DNA from: CADCWK01 sp965218235 | GTDB taxonomy: Bacteria > Chloroflexota > Chloroflexia > Thermomicrobiales > UBA6265 | Assembly: GCA_965218235.1 (NCBI GenBank) | Contig: OZ244596.1 | Coordinates: 372,001-436,000 of the forward strand | Direction of reading: 5' to 3' | Length of the DNA: 64,000 nucleotides | Shown: one piece after another, positions 52,873 to 61,193 of the stretch | Layout: every line of letters begins with the position of its first letter | How positions within the stretch are numbered: the stretch's first letter is position 1 | Notes under the pieces: generated by a model | The model's database searches: none | The model's input: the letters and a program-made list of their open reading frames with translations, nothing else | Told to the model about the DNA's origin: nothing | Made by a program: the position numbers and the translations under genes

Positions 52873-53925
52873 CTAGTCCGCGACTGAGGCGGTTTCCTGC
52901 TGGGCGACCGATGGGCGGCTGACCTTCCGGCCGTGCTGGAGGAACGGCATCATGTCGCGCAATTCCTTGCCAACTTTCTCAATCGGGTGGTCGTTGCCCT
53001 CGGCCCGGAGCCGATCGAAATCCGGCCGGGCGTTCTCGTTCTCGGCGATCCAGTTGCGAGCGAACGAGCCATCCTGGATCTCGGCCAGCAGCTCGCGCAT
53101 CGCCTGCTTGCTGGTCTCGTTGATGACGCGGGGGCCGGCGAGGTAGTCGCCCCACTCGGCCGTGTCGCTGATCGAGTAGCGCATGTACTCGATGCCGCCC
53201 TGGTACATCAGGTCGACGATCAGCTTGAGTTCGTGGAGCACCTCGAAGTAGGCGCTCTCCGGCTGGTAGCCGGCCTCGGTCAGGACCTCGTAGCCCGCCA
53301 TGACCAGCGCCGTGGCGCCACCGCAGAGGACGGCCTGCTCACCGAACAGGTCGGTTTCGGTCTCCTCCTTGAACGTCGTCTCGAGGACGCCAGCCTTGAG
53401 CGATCCGAGCGCGTAGGAGTAGGCGAGCGCGTTCTCGTGCGCCTTGCCGCTGGCGTCCTGGGCGACGGCGATCAGCGCCGGAACGCCGACACCCTCCTGG
53501 AACAGCTCCCGGACGCGGTGACCGGGGCTCTTTGGGGCGATCATCGAGACGTCGATGTTGGCCGGCGGGACGATCGCGCCGAAGTGGATAGCGAAGCCGT
53601 GGGCGAACATCAGCGTTTTGCCGTCAGCCAGGTTCGGCGCGATCTGCTGCTCGAAGATGCTCTTCTGGAGGTGGTCCGGGACGAGAACCATGATCGTATC
53701 GGCGGCCTTCGTCGCGTCGGCGACGTTATGGACCGTCAGTCCCTCGGCCTCGGCTTTCGCCCGGCTGCGGCTGCCGTCGTGCAGCCCGACGATCACCTTG
53801 ACGCCGCTGTCCCGCAGGTTGAGCGCGTGGGCGTGGCCCTGGCTGCCGAAGCCGATCACCGCGACGGTCTTGCTCTCGATCGCGCTGACGTTCGCATCGT
53901 TCTCGTAATAGATCGTCGCTGCCAC
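52873..53925 (-). CDS. ilvC: ketol-acid reductoisomerase (class I)
   Basis: Isomerises and reduces acetolactate or acetohydroxybutyrate. The GTG at 53925, with GAGGA 7 nt upstream, gives AATIYYENDANVSAI, the family's usual start, and 350 residues; the ATG 18 nt earlier has no ribosome-binding site. The Rossmann fingerprint is VIGFGSQGHAHALNLRDSG; the metal-binding helices carry EETETDLFGEQAVLCGG and the second domain MYQGGIEYMRYSISDTAEWG. A single knotted domain makes it class I. It is ~15 residues longer than average owing to a basic C-terminal tail. Confidence 0.97.
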   Translation of the reverse strand: MAATIYYENDANVSAIESKTVAVIGFGSQGHAHALNLRDSGVKVIVGLHDGSRSRAKAEAEGLTVHNVADATKAADTIMVLVPDHLQKSIFEQQIAPNLADGKTLMFAHGFAIHFGAIVPPANIDVSMIAPKSPGHRVRELFQEGVGVPALIAVAQDASGKAHENALAYSYALGSLKAGVLETTFKEETETDLFGEQAVLCGGATALVMAGYEVLTEAGYQPESAYFEVLHELKLIVDLMYQGGIEYMRYSISDTAEWGDYLAGPRVINETSKQAMRELLAEIQDGSFARNWIAENENARPDFDRLRAEGNDHPIEKVGKELRDMMPFLQHGRKVSRPSVAQQETASVAD

Positions 53926-54025
53926 GGAACCATCCTCTTCCATACTGATGCGCTTTTCGGTCGGTGCGTCCACGGTGGAAGCGCCGGAGTATCCCATCTG
54001 GCGGGCCAGAACGATAGATGGGCTT

Positions 54026-54613
54026 CTAATTGCCGAGCGTCACCGCCGTGGCCACGACGCGGTCCTCACGGCCATTCAACACCGCCGGACTGGTCACGTT
54101 CGATGTGGCCGCCGGGCCGCCCCGGACCATCGCCAGCTGACCGCTGCGGACCATCTCGCGGATGCCGTAGCCCCGCAGCATCGCGATCAGCGCGTCGATC
54201 TTGGTCTCGGCACCGGTCGCCTCCACCAGCAGCGAGGTCGGCGTCGCGTCGACAATCCTGGCCTCGTAGATCTCGGCGATCTGCATGATCTCCGACCGGT
54301 GCTGAGGTTTGGCGGCGACCTTGATCAGCGCCAGCTCCCGCGACACCGTCGGGACGTCGGTCACGTCGGTAACTTTCAGGACCTCGATCACCTTGTAGAG
54401 CTGCTTGGAGACCTGCTCGACCTGGTCCTCCGGCGCCGAGACGATCATCGTGATTCGGGAGACGCCCGGCTGCTCCGAGTGGCCGACGGTGATCGAGTCG
54501 ATGTTGAAGCTGCGGCGCCGCATCATCGAGACGACCTTGGTCAGAACGCCGGGCTGGTCCTCGACGAGGACGACGAGGGTGCTCTGCTGGAGGGTTTTTT
54601 CCGCGCCGGCCAT
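54026..54613 (-). CDS. ilvN: acetolactate synthase small (regulatory) subunit
   Basis: Regulatory partner of IlvB; confers valine-type feedback. The N-terminal ACT domain is at about residues 12-85 (LVVLVEDQPGVLTKVVSMMR, RRSFNIDSITVGHSEQPGVS), and the second C-terminal domain includes IAEIYEARIVDATPTSLLVE and LIAMLRGYGIREMVRSGQLA. 195 residues. Its ATG abuts the ilvB stop directly (TAG ATG), consistent with tight stoichiometric coupling. Confidence 0.96.
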   Translation of the reverse strand: MAGAEKTLQQSTLVVLVEDQPGVLTKVVSMMRRRSFNIDSITVGHSEQPGVSRITMIVSAPEDQVEQVSKQLYKVIEVLKVTDVTDVPTVSRELALIKVAAKPQHRSEIMQIAEIYEARIVDATPTSLLVEATGAETKIDALIAMLRGYGIREMVRSGQLAMVRGGPAATSNVTSPAVLNGREDRVVATAVTLGN

Positions 54614-56395
54614 CTAGAGCACCTCGTCATCGTTGAACTGCTCGAACATCATCTCGTTGTTCGAGCCGCCCGGCGGCACCATCGGCCAGACATTCATCTC
54701 CGGCTCGATGACGAAGTCGATCACGACCGGCCCCCGGATGCTCCGGGCCCGCTCGATGGCCGGCCGGATCTCGTCGGTCCGCGTCACCCGGATGCCGGTC
54801 GCCCCATAGGCCTCGGCCAGCCTGACGAAGTCCGGCGCCAGGATCTGGACCTCTGAGTAGTTCTTTGCGTGGAAGAGATCCTGCCACTGCCGAACCATTC
54901 CGAGAAAGCCGTTGTTGATCACCGCGATGTTGACATCGAGCTCCTCCTGCATGCAGGTGGCGAGCTCGTTGAGCGACATCTGGAAGCCGCCGTCGCCGAC
55001 GACCGTCCAGACCTCGAGATCGGGTCGACCCATCTTGGCGCCAATCGCGGCCGGGAGTCCGTAGCCCATCGTGCCAAGCCCACCAGACGACAGCCAGCGA
55101 TCGGGGTGATTGAAGCCGTAGTACTGGGCCGTCCACATCTGGTGCTGGCCGACGTCGGTGACGACGATCGCCTCGCCGCTGGTCGCCTCGGAGATCTCGC
55201 GGATGATCGTGTACGGCTCCGGCCCCTCGGGCTGCTCGTCGAGTGCCCGGATCAGAGCGGTGTTGCGCTGACCGTCGATCCAGGCGGTCCATTCGTCCCG
55301 CCGCCGCTCCGTGACCAGCGGGATCAAACCCTCGAGTGCCTCACGGGCGTCGCCGACGACCGGGACGTCAGCGGGGACGTTCTTGCCGATCTCGGCCGGA
55401 TCGATGTCGACGTGGATGATCTTTGCGTTCTTCGCGAAGTCGTCCAGGCGGCCAGTCGCCCGGTCATCGAAGCGGGCGCCGATGTTGATCAGCACGTCGC
55501 ACTCATTGAGGGCGGCGTTGGTCTCGCGGTGGCCGTGCATCCCCATCATGCCGAGGGCGAGCGGGTGGTCCTCCGGGAAGCAGCCCAGCCCGAGCAACGT
55601 GAAGGCGACCGGGATACCGGACTTCTCGACGAACTGGCGGAACTCCTCGGTCGCGTGGGCGAGCATGATGCCGTGGCCGGCCATGATCAGCGGCCGCTTC
55701 GCCTGGTCGATCATCTCGGCGGCCAGCCGGACCTGCCGCTGGTTGGGCGAGAGCGTCGGCTGATAGCCCTTCCGTCCGACCGTCTCCGGGTAAATGAACG
55801 ACCCCTTCGCCTGGAACAGGTTCTTGGGGATGTCGACCAGGACGGGCCCCGGCCGGCCGGTCCTGGCGAGGTAGAAGGCTTCCTTGATCGTCGGGGCGAT
55901 GTCCTCCAGCCGGTGGACGAGGTAGTTGTGCTTGGTCACCGGGAGTGTGATGCCCTGAATGTCGACCTCCTGGAAGCCGTCCCGCCCGATCAGGCTCTGG
56001 TTCACTTGCCCCGTGATCGCCACGACCGGGACGGAGTCCAGCTGCGCATTGGCCAATCCGGTGACGAGGTTGGTCGCCCCCGGTCCCGACGTCGCCATGC
56101 AGACGCCCACCCGGCCAGTCGCCCGGGCGTAGCCGTCCGCCGCCAGCGCCGCCCACTGCTCGAACCGGACGAGGACGTGGTGCAGGTTGGCGGCTGGCAG
56201 CGCGTCGTAGAGCGGGATGACGGCGCCGCCTGGGTAGCCGAAGACGAGGTCGACGCCCTCGGCCTCGAGACTCGAGGTCACCATCTGGGCGCCGGTCATG
56301 ATCGGGAAGCCATGCTGGTCGCGAGGCCACTCCCGCGCGGGGAGAGCAGCCGCCGGTGCGGCCGGCGGGTTGTCGGTCAGCGGGGCGGAAACCAT
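54614..56395 (-). CDS. ilvB: acetolactate synthase large (catalytic) subunit
   Basis: ThDP- and FAD-dependent enzyme forming acetolactate or acetohydroxybutyrate. AGGA precedes the ATG at 56395. The N-terminal domain has GYPGGAVIPLYDALPAA and the catalytic Glu of RFEQWAALAADGYARATG at about residue 79; the FAD domain has INIGARFDDRATGRLDDFA; the ThDP motif is VVGDGGFQMSLNELATCMQE with NNGFLGMVRQWQDLF. 593 residues, with a ~30-residue Pro/Ala N-terminal extension. It is the first structural gene of the attenuated ilv-leu operon. Confidence 0.98.
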   Translation of the reverse strand: MVSAPLTDNPPAAPAAALPAREWPRDQHGFPIMTGAQMVTSSLEAEGVDLVFGYPGGAVIPLYDALPAANLHHVLVRFEQWAALAADGYARATGRVGVCMATSGPGATNLVTGLANAQLDSVPVVAITGQVNQSLIGRDGFQEVDIQGITLPVTKHNYLVHRLEDIAPTIKEAFYLARTGRPGPVLVDIPKNLFQAKGSFIYPETVGRKGYQPTLSPNQRQVRLAAEMIDQAKRPLIMAGHGIMLAHATEEFRQFVEKSGIPVAFTLLGLGCFPEDHPLALGMMGMHGHRETNAALNECDVLINIGARFDDRATGRLDDFAKNAKIIHVDIDPAEIGKNVPADVPVVGDAREALEGLIPLVTERRRDEWTAWIDGQRNTALIRALDEQPEGPEPYTIIREISEATSGEAIVVTDVGQHQMWTAQYYGFNHPDRWLSSGGLGTMGYGLPAAIGAKMGRPDLEVWTVVGDGGFQMSLNELATCMQEELDVNIAVINNGFLGMVRQWQDLFHAKNYSEVQILAPDFVRLAEAYGATGIRVTRTDEIRPAIERARSIRGPVVIDFVIEPEMNVWPMVPPGGSNNEMMFEQFNDDEVL

Positions 56396-56464
56396 CGGAC
56401 GGTCCTTTCGTCAGGTGTGCTCGTTTGGGTGGACGAAGGAAGCGTTGGCCAGACGTGAGACAAC

Positions 56465-56490
56465 AAAAAAGCCTCCCATTGTTGGGAGGC
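56465..56490 (-). terminator. attenuator terminator of the ilv-leu operon
   Basis: On the minus strand GCCTCCC, the loop AACAAT, GGGAGGC, then TTTTTT (56470-56465): a textbook intrinsic terminator 70 nt upstream of ilvB and ~200 nt into the transcript. Since it lies between promoter and first gene, it can only serve as an attenuator. Confidence 0.9.
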
Positions 56491-56524
56491 CCTCAGACGT
56501 TCTGGTGATCGGCGCTTCTCGCGC

Positions 56525-56632
56525 TTATCGGTTCAGGCTCTCCCACACGCCAAAGCGGCTCCCGATAATCGGGAGCTCGATAAGTACGAGTACGTCGAGA
56601 ATGGAGGAGGCAAAGCGGCTGTCTGGCTTCAT
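56525..56632 (-). CDS. ilv-leu leader peptide (attenuation)
   Basis: 35-residue ORF, ATG at 56632 with GGAG 7 nt upstream, stop TAA at 56527-56525. Residues 11-23 read ILDVLVLIELPII: ten of thirteen are Ile, Leu or Val, encoded by a mix of codons. Such a cluster ahead of a terminator is diagnostic of a branched-chain amino-acid leader peptide, functionally like IlvL/IlvB leader peptides of enteric bacteria but different in sequence. Starved ribosomes would stall at codons 11-18, covering the first arm of the internal hairpin. Confidence 0.9.
   Translation of the reverse strand: MKPDSRFASSILDVLVLIELPIIGSRFGVWESLNR
56536..56576 (-). promoter_or_regulatory. attenuator pause hairpin and antiterminator segment
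   Basis: GCTCCCGAT/ATCGGGAGC (56568-56576 with 56558-56566, one-base centre) sits inside the leader peptide right after the Ile/Leu/Val run. Just downstream, GGGAGAGCC (56544-56536) can pair with GGCCTCCC of the terminator's first arm (56491-56484) as 8 bp with one bulged A; the GGGAG of the pause hairpin offers a similar but weaker pairing. This supplies the mutually exclusive structures needed for attenuation. Confidence 0.7.
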
Positions 56633-56693
56633 CTGCTGGCTCCATTCCGGGTACGACGTGGATGTGCGCCGGGCCTGCCCCGGGAGCCTCGCT

Positions 56694-56722
56694 ACCATAC
56701 CGATTCGCCGCAAATCTGTCAA
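56694..56722 (-). promoter_or_regulatory. sigma-70-type promoter of the ilv-leu operon
   Basis: TTGACA (56722-56717) and TATGGT (56699-56694), 17-bp spacer, minus strand. The predicted start near 56687 places the leader peptide ATG ~55 nt and ilvB ~290 nt downstream. Confidence 0.85.
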
Positions 56723-56813
56723 GCCGCCACAATCGGCACCACAGCCGCCGTCCGACGCCGATACCGTGCCGATTGCGGTGGCCGTCTTCATCAACAGCGG
56801 GGGAACCACCGGA

Positions 56814-58793
56814 TCACGCCCGGGCGACCTGTGCCAGGTAGCGTCCGCGGTTGAGCGGGTCGAAGTCGGTTCTCGCTCGCGTCGGGATCGCCCCAGTGAC
56901 CGGTTGGTACCGGGCGAACATCGACGTGAACGTGCCTTCACCCCGGCTCAGCCCAGGCAGCTGGCGTTCGAAGCCATGAATCTCAGCCGTGGGGATCGTC
57001 CCGCTGATCTCACAGCGATCGCCGCCGATCGCTGTCCCCTCGATCACCGCCCGGGCGGAACCCAGCGCCGTGAGCAGATCGCTCACGCAGTCGTCCGGCC
57101 CGTCGAGATCGAACGACTGGACCGGCTCGCCAACCACCGTCCCGGCCCGGCGCAGGGCGGACATCAGGACCAGCGGCGTCAGCCGGCGATAGTCAGCGGC
57201 GACGGAAGCCGGGCTCATCGCCGTATCGGTGATGGTCACCTGGCAGTCGGTGACGGTCCAGCCGTGCAACCCCTGCCTGAGCGTCTCGTGAACGGTCTCC
57301 TCGATTGCCCGGTAGAACGAAAGGTCGAGGGCCCCAGCCGGACGTCTGAACGAGTTTCCGGCTCCCGGCGGGCTGGGCTCGACCCGGATCCCGACCGTCG
57401 CCAGGAACGGGTTGTCGTCTCCGCCGATGTGGTCGATCGCCGCCCCGCTCCCGGTCGGAATCTCGATGCAGACGACGTGACTGGGCTCGAACGTCGCGGA
57501 GATGCCGAACTCGGTCGCCAGGGTCGCCGCGATGACCTCCTTTTGAACCTCGCCATAGAGCCGGACCGAGAGTTCGCCCCGGCGCCCGTCGTTTCGGCTC
57601 TCGATCAGCGGGTCCTGCTCACCGAGAATCTGAAGGGCCATCGCGAGCTCGATCGTCCGGTCCGGGTCAACCGGGCGGACAACGCTCTCCAGCGTCGGCC
57701 GATTGAACCCGGGCGAGGGAAACCGCGGCGGGTCAGCACCGATGATGTCGTCGATCCTGGCGTCACGCAGCCCATGGAGCCGAACGATCTCTCCGGCACC
57801 GGCTGCAGCCTCCGAGATCTCTTGGCCATTGCGAAACAGGTCGATTGCGGTGATGCGCTCGTCGAAGCCAGTGGGTTCGGTGGCACCGTTGACGGTCGCT
57901 GAACCGGCGGGTCGTCTCCCGCTGACTCGGTCACGCCGCGCAACCCGCCCGGAGTGGATCCGGGCGTAGACGAGCTTCTCGCCGGCGGGCGAGCGTTGGA
58001 TCTTGAAGATGACCGCCGAGACCGGATCGTCGGCCCGGCCCGGAGCCAGCGGCAGCAGTCGCGTCAGCTCCCTGAGCAGGTGATCGACCCCCGCCCCGGT
58101 GATCGCCGACCCGAAGAACAGCGGGACGACGCAACCGCACCGGGCCTGCCGACGGAACTCCGACCGGACCCGTCCGGGGCCGAGTCGCCCGTCGTTCCGC
58201 AGCCATCGATCGAGGAACGCGTCGCTCTCACCGGCCAGTACCTCAGCCAGCCCGTCGATGGAATCATCGCCGTGTGGATCGCCTGGGCCGACCGTCGCCC
58301 CACGGGAGCCGAGGCCAGTGGGACGCGACATCTGGACGACCGGGCCGCGGAGCATTTGGCCGATCTCCTCGACGAGGTCGGCCCCCCGGGCACCGGCCCG
58401 GTCGATCTTGTTGACGAACACGATCAGGGGAAGCCCGAGCGCCTGGACGACCCGGGCCAGGCGTCGGGTCTGGGACTGGATACCTTCGACGGCGGAGACG
58501 ACGAGCACGACACCATCCAGGGCAAGCAGCGACCGTTCGACTTCGGCGATGAAGTCGGCGTGGCCAGGCGTGTCGATCAGGTTGATTTTGTGGCCGTTGA
58601 GCGGGAACGAGACGACGGCGGACTTGATCGTGATGCCGCGCTCACGCTCGAGTTCGAGCGTGTCGGTCTGGGTGCTTCCCCGGTCGACACTCCCGATATC
58701 GGCGATCACACCGGTCTCAAACAGGATCCGTTCAGTCAGACTGGTCTTTCCGGCGTCGACATGCGCCAGGATACCGAGGTTCAGAATACCCAT
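56814..58793 (-). CDS. Tet(M)/OtrA-like ribosomal-protection GTPase
   Basis: EF-G paralogue of the tetracycline ribosomal-protection type. 659 residues, close to Tet(M) (~640). It opens MGILNLGILAHVDAGKTSLT with the P-loop at 10-17, then GSVDRGSTQTDTLELERERG and ITIKSAVVSF, which follow Tet(M) more closely than EF-G; DTPGHADFIAEVERSL and NKIDRAGA complete the G domain. The domain IV/V junction SVAADYRRLTPLVLMSALRR parallels the Tet(M) segment S-T-P-A-D-F-R-x-L. It may protect from tetracycline-like drugs or be a housekeeping factor; sequence alone cannot decide. It stands as a single gene ending 92 bp before the ilv promoter. Confidence 0.88.
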   Translation of the reverse strand: MGILNLGILAHVDAGKTSLTERILFETGVIADIGSVDRGSTQTDTLELERERGITIKSAVVSFPLNGHKINLIDTPGHADFIAEVERSLLALDGVVLVVSAVEGIQSQTRRLARVVQALGLPLIVFVNKIDRAGARGADLVEEIGQMLRGPVVQMSRPTGLGSRGATVGPGDPHGDDSIDGLAEVLAGESDAFLDRWLRNDGRLGPGRVRSEFRRQARCGCVVPLFFGSAITGAGVDHLLRELTRLLPLAPGRADDPVSAVIFKIQRSPAGEKLVYARIHSGRVARRDRVSGRRPAGSATVNGATEPTGFDERITAIDLFRNGQEISEAAAGAGEIVRLHGLRDARIDDIIGADPPRFPSPGFNRPTLESVVRPVDPDRTIELAMALQILGEQDPLIESRNDGRRGELSVRLYGEVQKEVIAATLATEFGISATFEPSHVVCIEIPTGSGAAIDHIGGDDNPFLATVGIRVEPSPPGAGNSFRRPAGALDLSFYRAIEETVHETLRQGLHGWTVTDCQVTITDTAMSPASVAADYRRLTPLVLMSALRRAGTVVGEPVQSFDLDGPDDCVSDLLTALGSARAVIEGTAIGGDRCEISGTIPTAEIHGFERQLPGLSRGEGTFTSMFARYQPVTGAIPTRARTDFDPLNRGRYLAQVARA

Positions 58794-58920
58794 GCGGTAG
58801 CTGTCCTTCTTCGAGAACCATCATGAAGACTGGAAATCTCGAAGACTGCCGCATGGGACCACCCTTTCCGGGACACCGGTCGAGTAGAGCTTCGTCCACT
58901 CGCACCGCTCAGATGAATCG

Positions 58921-58934
58921 GGACAGCCCTGTCC
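58921..58934. promoter_or_regulatory. 14-bp palindrome upstream of the Tet(M)-like gene
   Basis: GGACAG CC CTGTCC, followed by TGTCCCC, 128 bp upstream of the gene's ATG. It resembles the palindrome at 18285-18299. A TTGACC lies 5' of it on the minus strand (about 58961-58956) without a clear -10, so an operator next to a promoter is plausible only. Confidence 0.4.
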
Positions 58935-59048
58935 TGTCCCCGAGTCTAGCACCGGGGTCAACAGCCATCATCAGAAGGAACTCATCTTCCGAGGTTACGG
59001 CGTCAAGGTCGCAACCACTCGGGAGGGGATATGTCGTTCGAAGACGCG

Positions 59049-60275
59049 TCAGACGATCCCGAAGCCGGCATCGTCAGGTACGACGAGCGGCTGACAGTCT
59101 CCATCGGTCAGGCACGCCTGCGCGGCCGTAGCAAGCGCCGACATGTCGTCCGACGGGATGGCCGAGGGCGCGTTGACGATCAGCTCGGCCACCGTGTCCC
59201 CAAGCAGGACCACCAGCTCGGTGACGACGACTCCCTCTATCCCATCGATCGTATATGTGACCAGCGTGGTGGAGTCGCCGACCCGGACGATCGCATTGCC
59301 GACTCGGACGTCGGCGTACAGCTCGTTGGTGGCGAGCAAATCGGGAATAGCACGGAAGTAGGACTGGGCGGCGTCCCGGCTGTCGTGGCGGGAGAGGAAC
59401 CCGCCGATGGCAAGACCTCCGTCCCGCGAGGTGAAACCGACCTGGAAGACCTCAGTGGCTTCGTAGGTCGCGAAGGTCGTGGCCTGTGCGTCGGCCGCGT
59501 CAGCCGGCTGGCCGAACTGCGAGATCGGCTCCCCGTCACGAAAGACGTAGCGGCTGAGGGCCGGCACGATCTGATCGCCGGTCACCTCGAACGTCTCTGC
59601 CCCGAGCGACGGCTCGCCCGCATCCGACGTGGCCACCCGGTCGAGGACCATCGGCAGCAGGTCAGCCACCTCCTGGACCGGAGCGGCGGTGGCATCGAAG
59701 CGCTCGATCGCGACCTCGATAACATCAGAACCGATTCGGGCGACGATCGACGTCTGCCGAAACCCGTCCTCGTCGTAGGGCGGGACGCCCGCGATGAGGA
59801 AGGTCGCGGCCGAGTCGGGGGCCGATTTCGTTTCGATCTTCGGGGAATCGTCGGTCGTTTCCGCGATGTCCGCTCGAGCGCTGACGACCGCATCGAACAC
59901 GTCCGAGGCGTCGCCGGGATCGCTGAAGAAAGCGACCGAACTCAAGACCCGGGCCGGCTCGTCCATCGCGGAACGGTCGACGAGGTAGAGAGACGCGCCC
60001 CGCTCGGAACCGGCTGTGGAGGGGAAGCGGCCATCGTCGGCGCTTGCGTTCCGGTACACCCGGTCGAAGGCGGCCATCGTTTCCGCCCCGCCCGTCGCCC
60101 CCACCCCAGTCCCATAGCCGTCGAGACCAACCGCTGCGAGGTCGGCGGGGACGAGGAGCGTCGATACAAGATCGACCGGCGCATCGAGCCGGGCCGTGGT
60201 TGGTTGGGCAGCATTGAGTGACCCAGCCACCGAAGCGCATAGCGCGATGACGGCAATCACGAGGGGACGAATCAC
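59049..60275 (-). CDS. secreted protein of unknown function
   Basis: 408 residues from a GTG at 60275, 4 nt after GGAGG. The N-terminus is a signal peptide (MIRPLVIAVIALCASVAGSL, cleavage probably after NAA or NAAQ). No membrane anchor or lipobox Cys is seen. The mature part is acidic, Asp/Ala/Val-rich and seems to contain two similar halves of alternating strands and helices (for example SSVAFFSDPGDASDVFDAVV and GGFLSRHDSRDAAQSYFRAI, each a short strand followed by a D-A-S/A-x-x-F helix). Two Cys near the C-terminus (QACLTDGDC) may form a disulfide. Family not recognised. Confidence 0.75.
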   Translation of the reverse strand: MIRPLVIAVIALCASVAGSLNAAQPTTARLDAPVDLVSTLLVPADLAAVGLDGYGTGVGATGGAETMAAFDRVYRNASADDGRFPSTAGSERGASLYLVDRSAMDEPARVLSSVAFFSDPGDASDVFDAVVSARADIAETTDDSPKIETKSAPDSAATFLIAGVPPYDEDGFRQTSIVARIGSDVIEVAIERFDATAAPVQEVADLLPMVLDRVATSDAGEPSLGAETFEVTGDQIVPALSRYVFRDGEPISQFGQPADAADAQATTFATYEATEVFQVGFTSRDGGLAIGGFLSRHDSRDAAQSYFRAIPDLLATNELYADVRVGNAIVRVGDSTTLVTYTIDGIEGVVVTELVVLLGDTVAELIVNAPSAIPSDDMSALATAAQACLTDGDCQPLVVPDDAGFGIV

Positions 60276-60453
60276 GGGACCTCCGGTCCGGGCGGTCTGC
60301 TCCCAGAACCGGCCGATCTCGACGAGACGCTCTCAGCCGTGCCTCAGCCCGGTCGCTTCGGGGCCGGGCCCCCGGGCGCCATGGGGCGAAGGACCGACGG
60401 GCTGCCTGACCAGGAGAAAATCGCACATATTCCTGCGGGCCAGGCGACGTCGG

Positions 60454-61020
60454 TTAGAACGGCTCTTCCTGGGCCAGCTCACTGAACGGGATTGGCAGAT
60501 GGCCGTTCTGCTGGGCGCAGACGTGGACGCCCGGCCCCATTGGCGCGCCGCACATTGAGCAGCGCGGACGACCAGCGGCGACGAGCGTCGCTGCCGAACC
60601 GCTGACCGCCTCGGCCTGCGAGCGGGTCAATCGGCAGGCGAATGGCTTCGCCGCCGCCTCGGCATCCTCGTCCTCGTCACCACTGTTGATATCGTGAGCG
60701 ATGATCACGACCCGGCCATTGGGCTCATCGAAGCCCAACTCGATCCGACCGACCCGGAACTGCCGGCGAGTGTCGGTATCGAACTCGATCGGAACGTCTC
60801 CACGTCCAAGTTCGAGGGTATCATCGGAGAACTGCTCGAGCATCTGGTTGAGCGCCAGCCCAAGGGCCTGCATCTGCTGCTTCTCCATCCACATGATAGC
60901 CGTGCTGCCGTCGGCGACGACCATCATCCGGAACCGTCGTTGTCCGGGTTCGCCGATCGCTTCGACTCGGACGCGCTGGGCGTCGAAGAGCGTTCGCTCA
61001 CCGAACGGATCGGCTGCCAT
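60454..61020 (-). CDS. DUF3090 family protein
   Basis: 188 residues from the ATG at 61020 (GAGGAAG 8 nt upstream). Matches my knowledge of the DUF3090 family, common in Actinobacteria and Chloroflexota and of unknown function: RRFRMMVVADGSTAIMWMEK with the QMQALGLALNQMLEQ helix, then a beta-rich core (FRVGRIELGFDEPNGRVVII). The C-terminus has CSMCGAPMGPGVHVCAQQNGH, a C-x2-C ... C-x-x-x-x-H knuckle that probably binds zinc. In Actinobacteria it neighbours a histidine-phosphatase and an SCO1664-type gene; neither is here. Confidence 0.88.
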   Translation of the reverse strand: MAADPFGERTLFDAQRVRVEAIGEPGQRRFRMMVVADGSTAIMWMEKQQMQALGLALNQMLEQFSDDTLELGRGDVPIEFDTDTRRQFRVGRIELGFDEPNGRVVIIAHDINSGDEDEDAEAAAKPFACRLTRSQAEAVSGSAATLVAAGRPRCSMCGAPMGPGVHVCAQQNGHLPIPFSELAQEEPF

Positions 61021-61116
61021 AGTGCTTTCTTCCTCATCCCGCCATCCCGCGGGGCATTCCTGGGTCGAGCCGTGAGGCGCGAAACCCACAGCTCGTGCGA
61101 TCGAAAAGCATATCAC

Positions 61117-61154
61117 GGGCCAGCGAACCAACCGTAAGGAGGGTTCGCTGGCCC
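61117..61154 (-). terminator. 13-bp hairpin after the flotillin gene
   Basis: GGGCCAGCGAACC (61117-61129) and its complement (61142-61154) form a perfect 13-bp stem with a 12-nt loop, 40 nt past the flotillin stop. On the minus strand GTGATATGCTTTTC follows, a weak T-run. It separates the flotillin and DUF3090 transcripts. Confidence 0.7.
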
Positions 61155-61193
61155 GCTCGGGACTCAAGCCGGATCGAAGATAGCCGTTGTGAG

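Noticed and set aside
56400..56700. T-box riboswitch before ilvB
   Set aside because: The leader has a BCAA-rich peptide and lacks the conserved T-box bulge sequence; ribosome-mediated attenuation explains it better.
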